From: Emcibacteraceae bacterium
GTDB lineage: Bacteria > Pseudomonadota > Alphaproteobacteria > Sphingomonadales > Emcibacteraceae
NCBI GenBank assembly: GCA_905612225.1
Contig: CAJQRG010000063.1
Location: 1 to 36,135, forward strand
Direction of reading: 5' to 3'
Length of the DNA stretch: 36,135 nucleotides
Both the position numbers and the translations under genes were made by a program. The notes under the pieces are model-generated. The model made no database searches, was not told where the DNA came from, and saw only the letters and a program-made list of their open reading frames with translations. Shown here in pieces: positions 1-8,252 of this stretch. Positions within the stretch are counted from its first letter, which is position 1. The number at the start of each line of letters is the position of its first letter.

Positions 1-7
1 GTTGGAC

Positions 8-1207
8 ATGAAAATTATGAGTAATAAAAGTTGGAATAACATCTCACCAGCTACTAAGGCTGTATGGGCAGGTGAGGAGGGAACTTTTGTTGAAGGGGCC
101 GCGCAAGTCCCTATAGTCAATAGTGTTTCATATAGTTATGACGATCTTGATGAATGGTTTGATGTAGCAACTGGAAAACGAAAAGGGCATATTTATAGTA
201 GAAATACTAATCCGACAGTAACCGTTTTTGAAGAAAAAATGCGCATCCTCGAAGGTGCTGAAGCGGCGACTAGTTTTGCTACAGGAATGGCTGCTATTAG
301 CAATATTTTATTCAGTCTCCTCTCCCCAGGTCAACACGTTGTTTCCGTTAAAGACACATACGGAGGAACCAGCGTAGTTTTTCTGGATCATTTACCGCGC
401 TTTAACATTAATGTCACTATGTGTGAAACCCATGACCAAGATGCTATAGAGGCTGAAATCTTTAGAGAATGTGACCTTCTTTATCTAGAAACTCCGACAA
501 ACCCGACTATGAAAATTCTTGACCTAAAACGTCTTATAGCAGCAGGAAAGAAAGTGGGAGCAATTATCGTCGTCGATAACACATTTGCTACTCCAATTAA
601 TCAAAATCCATTAGCCTTGGGTGCTGATCTTGTTGTTCACAGCGCAACAAAATTTATTGGTGGACATTCAGATGCGCTTGGCGGCATTGTTTGTGGTAGC
701 GCAGATTTGATCAAAAAAATATATGAATTTCGGGAAATTAATGGTGCTACACTAGATGCCAACTCTGCTTATTTACTTCTTCGAGGTCTTAAAACGTTAG
801 ATATCCGCATACAAAAGCAAAATAAAAATGCTATGTCGTTAGCAAAATTTTTATTAAATCACGATAAAGTTGACCAAGTATTTTATCCTGGACTTGAAAG
901 TGATATTGGTCATGAAATTGCTAAAGGACAGATGAAAGGTTTCAGTGGTATGGTGAGCTTTTCTCTTAAGGGTGGTTTTGATGCGGTTCGCAACTTTTTA
1001 CCACAAATTCGCTTTGCTCACCGTGCTGCACATCTTGGTGGAGTTGAAACTATTGTAGGGCCTCCACGAACCACCAGTCATGTGGAGCTAAGTGAGAAGC
1101 AACGGCAGGACCTTGGTATACCCGAATCGTTAATCCGTTGTTCTGTTGGCATTGAAGCCATAGAAGATATTATTGCTGATTTTGATCAAGCCTTAAATAG
1201 CATATAA
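8..1207 (+). CDS. Cys/Met-metabolism PLP-dependent enzyme (cystathionine gamma-synthase/lyase family)
   Basis: The protein is a fold-type I PLP enzyme of the trans-sulfuration family, about 395-400 aa, the usual full length. Visible family marks are IYSRNTNPT (active-site Tyr and PLP-phosphate-binding Arg of the partner subunit), the glycine-containing SFATGMAAIS loop, YLETPTNPT, VVDNTFATP and the Schiff-base lysine in HSATKFIGGHSD (about residue 217 counted from base 2). Substrate cannot be read from sequence: cystathionine gamma-synthase, gamma-lyase, O-acylhomoserine sulfhydrylase and methionine gamma-lyase share these motifs. The start is uncertain because the window begins here; in-frame TTG at 2 and ATG at 8 and 17 are all possible. 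It lies 10 bases before an ABC transporter operon on the same strand and is probably co-transcribed, an unusual partner for a glycerol-type transporter. Confidence 0.85.
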   Translation: MKIMSNKSWNNISPATKAVWAGEEGTFVEGAAQVPIVNSVSYSYDDLDEWFDVATGKRKGHIYSRNTNPTVTVFEEKMRILEGAEAATSFATGMAAISNILFSLLSPGQHVVSVKDTYGGTSVVFLDHLPRFNINVTMCETHDQDAIEAEIFRECDLLYLETPTNPTMKILDLKRLIAAGKKVGAIIVVDNTFATPINQNPLALGADLVVHSATKFIGGHSDALGGIVCGSADLIKKIYEFREINGATLDANSAYLLLRGLKTLDIRIQKQNKNAMSLAKFLLNHDKVDQVFYPGLESDIGHEIAKGQMKGFSGMVSFSLKGGFDAVRNFLPQIRFAHRAAHLGGVETIVGPPRTTSHVELSEKQRQDLGIPESLIRCSVGIEAIEDIIADFDQALNSI

Positions 1208-1217
1208 GGTAGTAAGT

Positions 1218-2309
1218 ATGTCATTAGAGCTTAAAAATATATCTCTTGCGGTTGAAGGTCACCCGCATATTTACCAAACCAACTTGAAACTTGAAAAAGC
1301 AACAATGAATGTATTGCTTGGGCCAACACTCTCCGGCAAAACAACTTTGATGCGCATAATGGCTGGTCTTGAAAAACCAAGTAGTGGACAAATTATTTGG
1401 AATGGCGAAGATATAACAAACCGCCGTCTACAAGATCGTGATGTCGCAATGGTTTATCAGCAATTTATAAATTACCCAACTTTGAGTGTTTATGAAAATA
1501 TAGCCTCTCCCCTTCGGGTAATGAATAAAAATAAACACGAAATTGAAATTTCAGTAAAAAATGCGGCAGAACTTTTAAAAATAGGCTCATACCTTGACAG
1601 AAAACCAACGGAACTTTCAGGTGGGCAACAGCAAAGGTGTGCACTAGCCCGCGCTCTTGTCAAAGGGGCCGGACTTGTACTCCTTGATGAACCCCTTGCC
1701 AACCTTGACTATAAACTTCGTGAAGAACTTCGTGAAGAAATTCCTAAAATTTTTGAACGTTCAGGAGCTATATTTGTTTATGCTACCACCGAACCAGAAG
1801 AGGCCCTCCTGCTTGGTGGCAATACAGCGGCTTTATTTGAAGGACGGATTAGACAATTTGGTAAAACTAGCCAAGCTTATCGCAACCCAAAAGATATTAT
1901 AACGGCAGATGTATTTTCAAACCCTCCAATGAATTTTTTAAAATTTAGTAAAATATATGAAAATATTACTTTTGAAGGTGGTGTTTCACTCACGAAAATA
2001 GATCATTTATCAAATCTGCCTGATGGTGATTACGTAGCTGGATTTAGACCAAACCATCTCGATCTTACTAGAAAAAGAGCTGATCAAATAAAATTTTCAG
2101 TTAGAATAAATGTTACGGAAATTACAGGTTCTGAAACATTTATACATATAGACTATACCGGAAAAAAGTGGATTGGTTTGGTTCAAGGAGTTCATAACCT
2201 AGAGCCTGCTGCCGAAATTTCTGTTTATCTTGATCCTGCGCATATCTATATATTTTTAGAAGACGGAAATTTAGAAATTTCTGCTTCTTATGCTACGAAA
2301 GTGAAATAA
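1218..2309 (+). CDS. glpS: Glycerol-type ABC transporter ATP-binding protein GlpS-like
   Basis: A 363-aa ABC ATPase of the sugar/glycerol importer class, with an N-terminal nucleotide-binding domain and a C-terminal TOBE-like regulatory region. It has Walker A GPTLSGKTT, Q-loop MVYQQF, a perfect signature LSGGQQQR and Walker B LVLLDEP. The H-loop reads VYATTEPEEA, so the usual switch His is absent. It should pair with the next gene product, which has the reverse pattern (degenerate signature, His present). It is the first ATPase of a six-gene transporter operon and its stop overlaps the next start (TAATG). The assignment to GlpS rests on gene order (two ATPases, two permeases, DUF2160, binding protein), as in the Rhizobium leguminosarum glpSTPQUV system; substrate specificity is inferred. 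Confidence 0.85.
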   Translation: MSLELKNISLAVEGHPHIYQTNLKLEKATMNVLLGPTLSGKTTLMRIMAGLEKPSSGQIIWNGEDITNRRLQDRDVAMVYQQFINYPTLSVYENIASPLRVMNKNKHEIEISVKNAAELLKIGSYLDRKPTELSGGQQQRCALARALVKGAGLVLLDEPLANLDYKLREELREEIPKIFERSGAIFVYATTEPEEALLLGGNTAALFEGRIRQFGKTSQAYRNPKDIITADVFSNPPMNFLKFSKIYENITFEGGVSLTKIDHLSNLPDGDYVAGFRPNHLDLTRKRADQIKFSVRINVTEITGSETFIHIDYTGKKWIGLVQGVHNLEPAAEISVYLDPAHIYIFLEDGNLEISASYATKVK

Positions 2310-3379
2310 TGGCAAAAATAACTCTTTCAAATCTGGCTCATAGTTATCTTAACAATCCAAATCATGATGATGATTATGCATTAAAAACATTAAATCACGA
2401 ATGGACGGATGGGACTGCTTATGCACTACTTGGTCCCTCCGGATGCGGAAAAACAACCCTCTTAAATCTGATCTCGGGTCTACTTACCCCGAGCAAGGGA
2501 AAAATATTATTTGATGGAAATGACGTAACAGAATTAAAAACAGCGGCGAGAAATATTGCTCAAGTTTTCCAATTTCCAGTTATATATGACACAATGACAG
2601 TTCGAGAAAACCTTTCTTTTCCCCTCAAAAATAGAGGAATGAAAAAAGATTATATTGAAAAAAGAGTAATCGAGGTTGCAGATGCAATTTCACTAAGTAA
2701 TATTCTTGATAAGAAAGCAAACGGCCTAACTGCAGATATTAAACAAAAAATAAGCCTTGGCCGCGGTTTAGTTCGTGAAGATGTAAGTGCTATTTTATTT
2801 GATGAACCACTTACAGTGATTGATCCTCACATGAAATGGCAATTACGGACCCAAATAAAGGAAATTCATAAAAATCTTGGTCATACGATGATTTATGTGA
2901 CCCACGACCAAACAGAAGCACTTACATTCGCTGATAAAGTAATTGTTATGTTTGAAGGTGAGGTATTACAAATTGCTTCAGCAGCTGAATTATTTGAACG
3001 TCCCGAACATACATTTGTAGGATATTTTATAGGTTCGCCAGGAATGAATATTCTACCTGTAACCATTGAAGAAGGTAATGCAGTTCTTGGAGGTCATAAC
3101 ATAATGCTCAATGCAAAATATAAAAAGTTAAACGGTAAAATTGAGCTTGGTATCCGTCCTGAGTTTGTAACCTTAACAAATGATCCTTTTGCACTGCCTG
3201 TTACAATCGATAGAGTTGAAGATGTAGGTCATTACAAAATAGCACGTGCTCGCTTTCAAAATCATCAAATAAATATTATTTTAAACGAGTGCGATGAGAT
3301 TAAATCAGCTACAACCCATGTAATATTTGATAAGAAAAAAATAAATATTTATCAAGATGATTGGAGAGTTAAACCATGA
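2309..3379 (+). CDS. glpT: Glycerol-type ABC transporter ATP-binding protein GlpT-like
   Basis: The second ABC ATPase of the transporter, 356 aa. It has Walker A GPSGCGKTT, Q-loop VFQFP, Walker B AILFDEP and a normal H-loop YVTHDQTEA, but the signature motif is replaced by ADIKQKISLGR, so LSGGQ is missing. A C-terminal TOBE-like region follows. It overlaps the preceding gene by one base and the following permease gene by four (ATGA), indicating translational coupling and stoichiometric synthesis. Paired with the GlpS-like subunit it would form a heterodimer with one canonical ATP site (this Walker A/B and His plus the partner LSGGQ) and one degenerate site. The family call is firm; that the cargo is glycerol is inferred from the operon architecture. 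Confidence 0.85.
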   Translation: MAKITLSNLAHSYLNNPNHDDDYALKTLNHEWTDGTAYALLGPSGCGKTTLLNLISGLLTPSKGKILFDGNDVTELKTAARNIAQVFQFPVIYDTMTVRENLSFPLKNRGMKKDYIEKRVIEVADAISLSNILDKKANGLTADIKQKISLGRGLVREDVSAILFDEPLTVIDPHMKWQLRTQIKEIHKNLGHTMIYVTHDQTEALTFADKVIVMFEGEVLQIASAAELFERPEHTFVGYFIGSPGMNILPVTIEEGNAVLGGHNIMLNAKYKKLNGKIELGIRPEFVTLTNDPFALPVTIDRVEDVGHYKIARARFQNHQINIILNECDEIKSATTHVIFDKKKINIYQDDWRVKP

Positions 3380-4251
3380 AAAAAACCCGAAATCAAAAGG
3401 CTTGGTTCATGGTTTTGCCAGTTCTTATTTTGGTTGCATTCTCGGCGATAATTCCGTTAATGACAGTTGTTAATTACTCTGTACAAGACACATTCGGTAA
3501 TAATAATTTTTTCTGGGTTGGGTTAGAATGGTTTGAAGAAATTCTCGCGTCTGAACGTGTGCATGATGCGCTTGGCCGTCAGGTCACTTTTACAGCTATA
3601 ATTTTGGCCATTGAAGTACCCTTAGGAATTTTTATTGCTCTACATATGCCTAAGAAAAGTGGCTTTTGGTCCTCCCTTTGTTTAGTACTACTTGCACTGC
3701 CACTACTTATCCCATGGAATGTTGTAGGTACCATATGGCAAATATTTGGCCGAATTGATATTGGACTTCTTGGATATACATTAGATAAAATAGGAATAAA
3801 TTATAATTATACCCAAAACGCACTTGATGCATGGATTACAATTATAATAATGGATGTGTGGCATTGGACATCGCTAGTAGTTCTTTTAAGTTATGCAGGG
3901 CTACGCTCCATACCAGATTCATACTATCAGGCTGCGAAAATTGATCAAGCCAGCGGCTGGGCCGTCTTTCGGCACATAGAACTTCCAAAAATGAAGGGTG
4001 TGCTTTTAATAGCTATTCTACTAAGGTTTATGGATAGTTTTATGATTTATACTGAACCTTTTGTAGTCACTGGCGGTGGTCCTGGTAATGCTACTACTTT
4101 TCTTTCCATAGATCTCGTTAAAATGGCCATCGGTCAATTTGACCTTGGTCCAGCAGCTGCGTTCTCTCTTATTTATTTCCTTGTTATTTTATTAGTGTCC
4201 TGGGCATTTTATACAGTAATGATGAGTATGGATAAGGAAAATGACATATGA
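3376..4251 (+). CDS. glpP: ABC transporter permease GlpP-like
   Basis: A 291-aa inner-membrane permease of the MalF/UgpA type. About six hydrophobic segments can be followed, the first at residues 10-32. The cytoplasmic EAA-loop region is seen as YQAAKIDQASGWAVFRHIELP, the coupling helix that docks on the ATPase. It overlaps the upstream ATPase gene and the downstream permease gene by four bases each, inside a continuous operon. It should pair with the next gene product to form the membrane channel. Nothing is truncated. The binding-protein-dependent permease call is safe; the GlpP label follows from gene order and from the DUF2160 gene two positions downstream. Confidence 0.85.
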   Translation: MKKTRNQKAWFMVLPVLILVAFSAIIPLMTVVNYSVQDTFGNNNFFWVGLEWFEEILASERVHDALGRQVTFTAIILAIEVPLGIFIALHMPKKSGFWSSLCLVLLALPLLIPWNVVGTIWQIFGRIDIGLLGYTLDKIGINYNYTQNALDAWITIIIMDVWHWTSLVVLLSYAGLRSIPDSYYQAAKIDQASGWAVFRHIELPKMKGVLLIAILLRFMDSFMIYTEPFVVTGGGPGNATTFLSIDLVKMAIGQFDLGPAAAFSLIYFLVILLVSWAFYTVMMSMDKENDI

Positions 4252-5051
4252 AAATTAATAATTCAGCTATCATTATAGTCCTTTATATTCTCTTTTTGAT
4301 GTTGCCAATATATTGGCTTTTAATAATGAGCCTTAAGACTAATCAGGAAATACTTTCTACTTTTAATTTATGGCCAGAAAACTTAACATTTAATAATTAT
4401 AAAGTGATATTTACAGATCCTAGTTGGTATGGAGGCTACATAAATTCTATTATTTATGTGGTTATGAATACTATTATATCACTTAGTGTGGCCATCCCAG
4501 CCGCCTATGCCTTTAGCCGTTATACTTTCCTTGGCGACAAACATCTTTTTTTCTGGCTTCTAACCAACCGTATGGCACCACCTGCAGTATTTGCACTACC
4601 ATTTTTTCAGCTTTACTCGAGTGTTGGCTTATTTGATACTCACATTGCAGTTGCCCTTGCACATACTTTATTTAATGTACCGCTTGCAGTTTGGATTTTA
4701 GAGGGCTTCATGCGAGGGGTACCAAGAGAAATTGACGAAACCGCCTACCTTGATGGTTATAGCTTCTTTGCATTTTTTAGAAAAATATTTCTACCGCTGA
4801 TTGCACCAGGTATCGGTGTAGCAGCCTTTTTCTGCTTTATGTTTTCTTGGGTCGAGCTCCTTCTTAGCCGGACCCTAACATCGGTAGATGCCAAGTCAAT
4901 AGCGGCTACAATGACCAGGACTGCTTCTGCATCAGGTCTTGATTGGGGTGTACTTGCCGCTGCAGGCATGCTGACTATCATTCCAGGAGCCTTAGTTATA
5001 TATTTCGTTAGAAACTATATTGCCAAGGGTTTTGCAATGGGGAGAGTATAA
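4248..5051 (+). CDS. glpQ: ABC transporter permease GlpQ-like
   Basis: A 267-aa inner-membrane permease of the MalG/UgpE type with about six transmembrane segments, starting near residue 7. The EAA-loop signature is visible as DETAYLDGYSFFAFFRKIFLP, typical of the second permease of carbohydrate importers. It overlaps the upstream permease start by four bases, and its stop overlaps the start of the DUF2160 gene (TAATG). It forms a heterodimer with the preceding permease and couples to the two ATPases at the cytoplasmic face. The name should not be confused with the periplasmic glycerophosphodiester phosphodiesterase GlpQ of enterobacteria; here it means the glycerol ABC permease. Confidence 0.85.
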   Translation: MKINNSAIIIVLYILFLMLPIYWLLIMSLKTNQEILSTFNLWPENLTFNNYKVIFTDPSWYGGYINSIIYVVMNTIISLSVAIPAAYAFSRYTFLGDKHLFFWLLTNRMAPPAVFALPFFQLYSSVGLFDTHIAVALAHTLFNVPLAVWILEGFMRGVPREIDETAYLDGYSFFAFFRKIFLPLIAPGIGVAAFFCFMFSWVELLLSRTLTSVDAKSIAATMTRTASASGLDWGVLAAAGMLTIIPGALVIYFVRNYIAKGFAMGRV

Positions 5052-5329
5052 TGGACCTATCTTGGATGGGCTGGACTATGCCGACAGCAATATTTTTTAT
5101 TTCAATTGCATGTGCTCTTATTATTATGTTTATTTGGAGTATAAAAGCCCCACAAGAGCCGCGTCTTGGAATTTTAAGGATTGAGACAACACCGGGAGAC
5201 CGCTTATTTATAAGTCTATTGGGTTCGGCGTTTATTTGTTTATTTTCGCTTGCGATGTTCGGCTCACCCCTATGGTGGGAACTTGGTGTCTGTTTTACAT
5301 ATGGTGCCGCAGTATTTAAATGGGTTTAA
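5051..5329 (+). CDS. glpU: DUF2160 small membrane protein of glycerol ABC transporter
   Basis: A 92-aa protein with two hydrophobic segments (about residues 10-30 and 55-85) joined by a short polar stretch containing GDRLF. Size, two-helix layout and location between the second permease and the binding protein match the DUF2160 proteins found in glycerol ABC operons (glpU in Rhizobium). Its molecular role is unknown to me; an accessory membrane subunit is the likely idea. It starts inside the stop codon of the preceding permease gene, so it is translationally coupled. This small gene is the most specific marker that the operon is of the glycerol type rather than a generic sugar importer. Confidence 0.8.
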   Translation: MDLSWMGWTMPTAIFFISIACALIIMFIWSIKAPQEPRLGILRIETTPGDRLFISLLGSAFICLFSLAMFGSPLWWELGVCFTYGAAVFKWV

Positions 5330-5339
5330 GGATTTAATA

Positions 5340-7031
5340 ATGAAGAATAGTTTTAAAGTAGCAATAATAACACTTGCGATGACAACGAATTCAATTGCAG
5401 ATGATACCACGACAGATAAATGGATTAAAGAATTTCAGCCCTCCTCACTATCCAAAGTAGAACAAAAAGCAGAAATTAACTGGTTTATAGAGGCATCAAA
5501 GCCTTATAAAGGCATGGAAATAAATGTAGTTTCAGAAACTATCGCTACTCATGAATATGAAGCAAAAACTCTCGCTGCTGCATTCACAGAATTAACAGGT
5601 ATAAAAATCACTCATGATTTGATTGGCGAAGGGGATGTTATAGAAAAACTGCAGACCCAGATGCAATCCGGTGAAAATATTTATGATGCTTACATCAATG
5701 ATAGTGATTTAATAGGCACCCACTGGCGATATAAACAAGCAAGAAACTTGACGGACTTTATGGCTGGAATAGGAAAAGATGTAACCAATCCGGGATTAGA
5801 CCTTGATGACTTTATTGGCATATCTTTTACCACGGGACCGGATGGTAAACTTTACCAGCTTCCTGATCAGCAATTTGCCAACCTTTATTGGTTTCGTCAT
5901 GATTGGTTTACCGATCCAAAAAATATGGCAGATTTTAAAATTAGATATGGTTATAGCCTTGGTGTTCCCGTTAACTGGTCTGCCTATGAGGATATTGCAG
6001 AGTTTTTTACTGGGCGTATAATAGATGGTAAAAAAGTCTTTGGCCACATGGATTATGGGAAAAAAGACCCATCCCTTGGTTGGCGCTTTACAGACGCATG
6101 GATGTCAATGGCCGGTATGGGCGATAAAGGTGAACCAAATGGCCTTCCAGTCGATGAGTGGGGTATTCGTGTAAATGATAACTCCCAACCTGTAGGTTCC
6201 TGTATGGCCCGTGGCGGAGCAACCAATAGTCCCGCCGCCGTTTATGCGCTAGAAAAATATGTTGAATGGCTTAAAAAGTATGCTCCACCCGCCGCAGCTG
6301 GAATGGTTTTTTCAGAAGCCGGACCAGTCCCAGCACAGGGAAATATCGCACAGCAAATGTTTTGGTATACAACTTTTACACCAGATATGGTGAAAGAAAA
6401 CACCCCAGTCGTTAACAACGATGGTACACCTAAGTGGCGTATGGCTCCATCTCCACACGGTGCATACTGGTCAGAAGGTACTAAAATTGGTTATCAAGAT
6501 GCTGGTTCATGGACACTAATGAAATCAACGCCAGATAGGCGTGCTAAAGCAGCATGGCTGTATGCTCAGTTTGTTACCTCAAAAACTGTTGATGTAAAAA
6601 AATCACATCTCGGACTTACCTTTATTCGCGAAAGTACAATAAATCACTCGTCATTTACGGACCGAGCACCAAATCTAGGTGGCCTGGTTGAGTTTTATCG
6701 CTCCCCTGACCGCATACGCTGGTCACCGACAGGAACAAATATCCCTGATTATCCAAAATTAGCTCAACTTTGGTGGCAAAATATCGGTGACGCATCATCT
6801 GGTGAAAAAACAGCACAAGAAGCGCTCAACGCACTTTGTTTTGCCCAAGAAAAACTTTTAAGAAGATTAGAGCGTTCGGGTGCTCAGGGTAACCTTGGTC
6901 CTAAAATGAATGACGAAAAAGGTGCGGATTACTGGCTCGACCAACCTGGCGCGCCAAAAGAAAAGATCTTAAACGAAAAACCATCCCCTATTACAATTGG
7001 GTATGACGAGCTCATCAAGTCTTGGCAATGA
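5340..7031 (+). CDS. glpV: Periplasmic solute-binding protein, GlpV-like
   Basis: A 563-aa secreted binding protein, larger than ordinary sugar-binding proteins (about 400-450 aa) but normal for GlpV. I chose ATG at 5340 over upstream in-frame starts because it is preceded by an AAGGA ribosome-binding site and opens a clear signal peptide (basic MKNSFK, hydrophobic VAIITLAM, cleavage near NSIA-DD). The mature protein has the extracellular solute-binding family 1 pattern, for example the segment around LTGIKITHDLIGEGDVIEKLQ and the Trp-rich C-terminal half. It captures the substrate in the periplasm for the GlpP/Q/S/T complex. It is the last gene of the operon and ends only 10 bases from the end of a convergent gene, with no obvious terminator hairpin between them. 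Confidence 0.85.
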   Translation: MKNSFKVAIITLAMTTNSIADDTTTDKWIKEFQPSSLSKVEQKAEINWFIEASKPYKGMEINVVSETIATHEYEAKTLAAAFTELTGIKITHDLIGEGDVIEKLQTQMQSGENIYDAYINDSDLIGTHWRYKQARNLTDFMAGIGKDVTNPGLDLDDFIGISFTTGPDGKLYQLPDQQFANLYWFRHDWFTDPKNMADFKIRYGYSLGVPVNWSAYEDIAEFFTGRIIDGKKVFGHMDYGKKDPSLGWRFTDAWMSMAGMGDKGEPNGLPVDEWGIRVNDNSQPVGSCMARGGATNSPAAVYALEKYVEWLKKYAPPAAAGMVFSEAGPVPAQGNIAQQMFWYTTFTPDMVKENTPVVNNDGTPKWRMAPSPHGAYWSEGTKIGYQDAGSWTLMKSTPDRRAKAAWLYAQFVTSKTVDVKKSHLGLTFIRESTINHSSFTDRAPNLGGLVEFYRSPDRIRWSPTGTNIPDYPKLAQLWWQNIGDASSGEKTAQEALNALCFAQEKLLRRLERSGAQGNLGPKMNDEKGADYWLDQPGAPKEKILNEKPSPITIGYDELIKSWQ

Positions 7032-7041
7032 TTAAAGGAGA

Positions 7042-8241
7042 CTAAACTCGTTCGATAACCATGGCAATACCCTGACCAACCCCCACACACATCGTACAGA
7101 GGGCTCGCTTTCCTCCTGTCCTCTCTAGTTGATTGACTGCTGTTATTATAAGGCGAACTCCACTCATACCGAGAGGGTGACCGAAGGCAATAGCGCCCCC
7201 CTGAGGGTTAATGCGTGGGTCATCATCAGATATGCCAAGAGTTCGAGTACATGCAAGGACCTGTGCTGCAAAGGCCTCATTAAGTTCAAGTATATCCATA
7301 TCATTCAAGCTTAAACCAAGTCTGGTAAGCAACTTTTGACTGGCAGGAACTGGGCCAATGCCCATAGTCCGCGGTGGTACACCAGAAACGGCCATACCTA
7401 TGATCCGAGCACGCGGGGTAAGCCCATGTTTATGGGCTGCATTTTCCGAAGCAATAAGGGTCGCAGCAGCACCATCATTTATACCAGACGCATTTCCGGC
7501 AGTAACTGTTCCGCCTGCAAAAATAGGGCGGAGTTTAGCTATTTTTTCCATAGATGATACACGTGGATGCTCATCTTGATCTACAATGATGGGATTATTT
7601 CTTTTTTGTGGAACAGTAACAGCTATTATTTCCTTAGCTATGTAACCTTCTGCGATAGCAGCTGCAGCTTTTTTTTGACTCCAAAACGCGAACTTATCCT
7701 GATCTTCCCGACTTATTCCTAACTCATTTACAAGATTTTCAGCAGTTTTTGGCATTACGTCAGTGCCAAAGGCATTATCAAATTTTGTATTGATAAACCG
7801 CCATCCCATTGTTGTATCTTCCAGTTTTTGGATGCGTCCAAAAGGAGTTTCTGATTTTCCCATAACAAAAGGAGCACGGGACATACTTTCAACGCCACCA
7901 GCAATCATTAATTCACCCTCAGAGGCCACTATTGCATTGGCGGCAATGCCGATCGCATTAAGACCAGAACCACACAATCTATTCACGGTAGTTGCGGCAA
8001 CTTCCTGAGGAAGACCAGATAGTAATGCTGCCATTCTACCGACATTACGGTTATCTTCACCAGCCTGATTGGCACAGCCATAAACAACATCATCAACAGC
8101 TTCCCAATCAACATTTTTATTTCTTTCCATTAACGCCGAAATAGGAACTGCTGCAAGATCATCAGCGCGAACAGCAGCAAGACCTCCACCATAGCGGCCA
8201 ACCGGTGTGCGAATTGCATCACAAATAAAAGCGTCTTTCAT
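7042..8241 (-). CDS. pcaF: 3-oxoadipyl-CoA thiolase-like acyltransferase (PcaF type)
   Basis: A 399-aa thiolase of normal length. The nucleophilic Cys is in NRLCGSGLNAI (about residue 90), and the C-terminal half carries NEAFAAQ, GGAIAFGHPLGMSG (catalytic His) and CMCVGVGQG (second Cys). The N-terminal run YGCANQAGEDNRNVGRMA is typical of PcaF/PaaJ beta-ketoadipyl-CoA thiolases rather than of acetoacetyl-CoA thiolases. The expected reaction is thiolysis of 3-oxoadipyl-CoA, or a related 3-oxoacyl-CoA, to acetyl-CoA and succinyl-CoA. It is the last gene of a five-gene minus-strand operon and starts 11 bases after the aminotransferase gene. No protocatechuate- or catechol-branch genes accompany it, so its 3-oxoacid probably comes from the aminotransferase upstream. 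Confidence 0.85.
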   Translation of the reverse strand: MKDAFICDAIRTPVGRYGGGLAAVRADDLAAVPISALMERNKNVDWEAVDDVVYGCANQAGEDNRNVGRMAALLSGLPQEVAATTVNRLCGSGLNAIGIAANAIVASEGELMIAGGVESMSRAPFVMGKSETPFGRIQKLEDTTMGWRFINTKFDNAFGTDVMPKTAENLVNELGISREDQDKFAFWSQKKAAAAIAEGYIAKEIIAVTVPQKRNNPIIVDQDEHPRVSSMEKIAKLRPIFAGGTVTAGNASGINDGAAATLIASENAAHKHGLTPRARIIGMAVSGVPPRTMGIGPVPASQKLLTRLGLSLNDMDILELNEAFAAQVLACTRTLGISDDDPRINPQGGAIAFGHPLGMSGVRLIITAVNQLERTGGKRALCTMCVGVGQGIAMVIERV

Positions 8242-8252
8242 AAATCCGTCCT

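Noticed and set aside
7032-7041. Terminator between the convergent binding-protein and thiolase genes
   Set aside because: Only ten bases separate the genes and no hairpin with a T run can be formed there.
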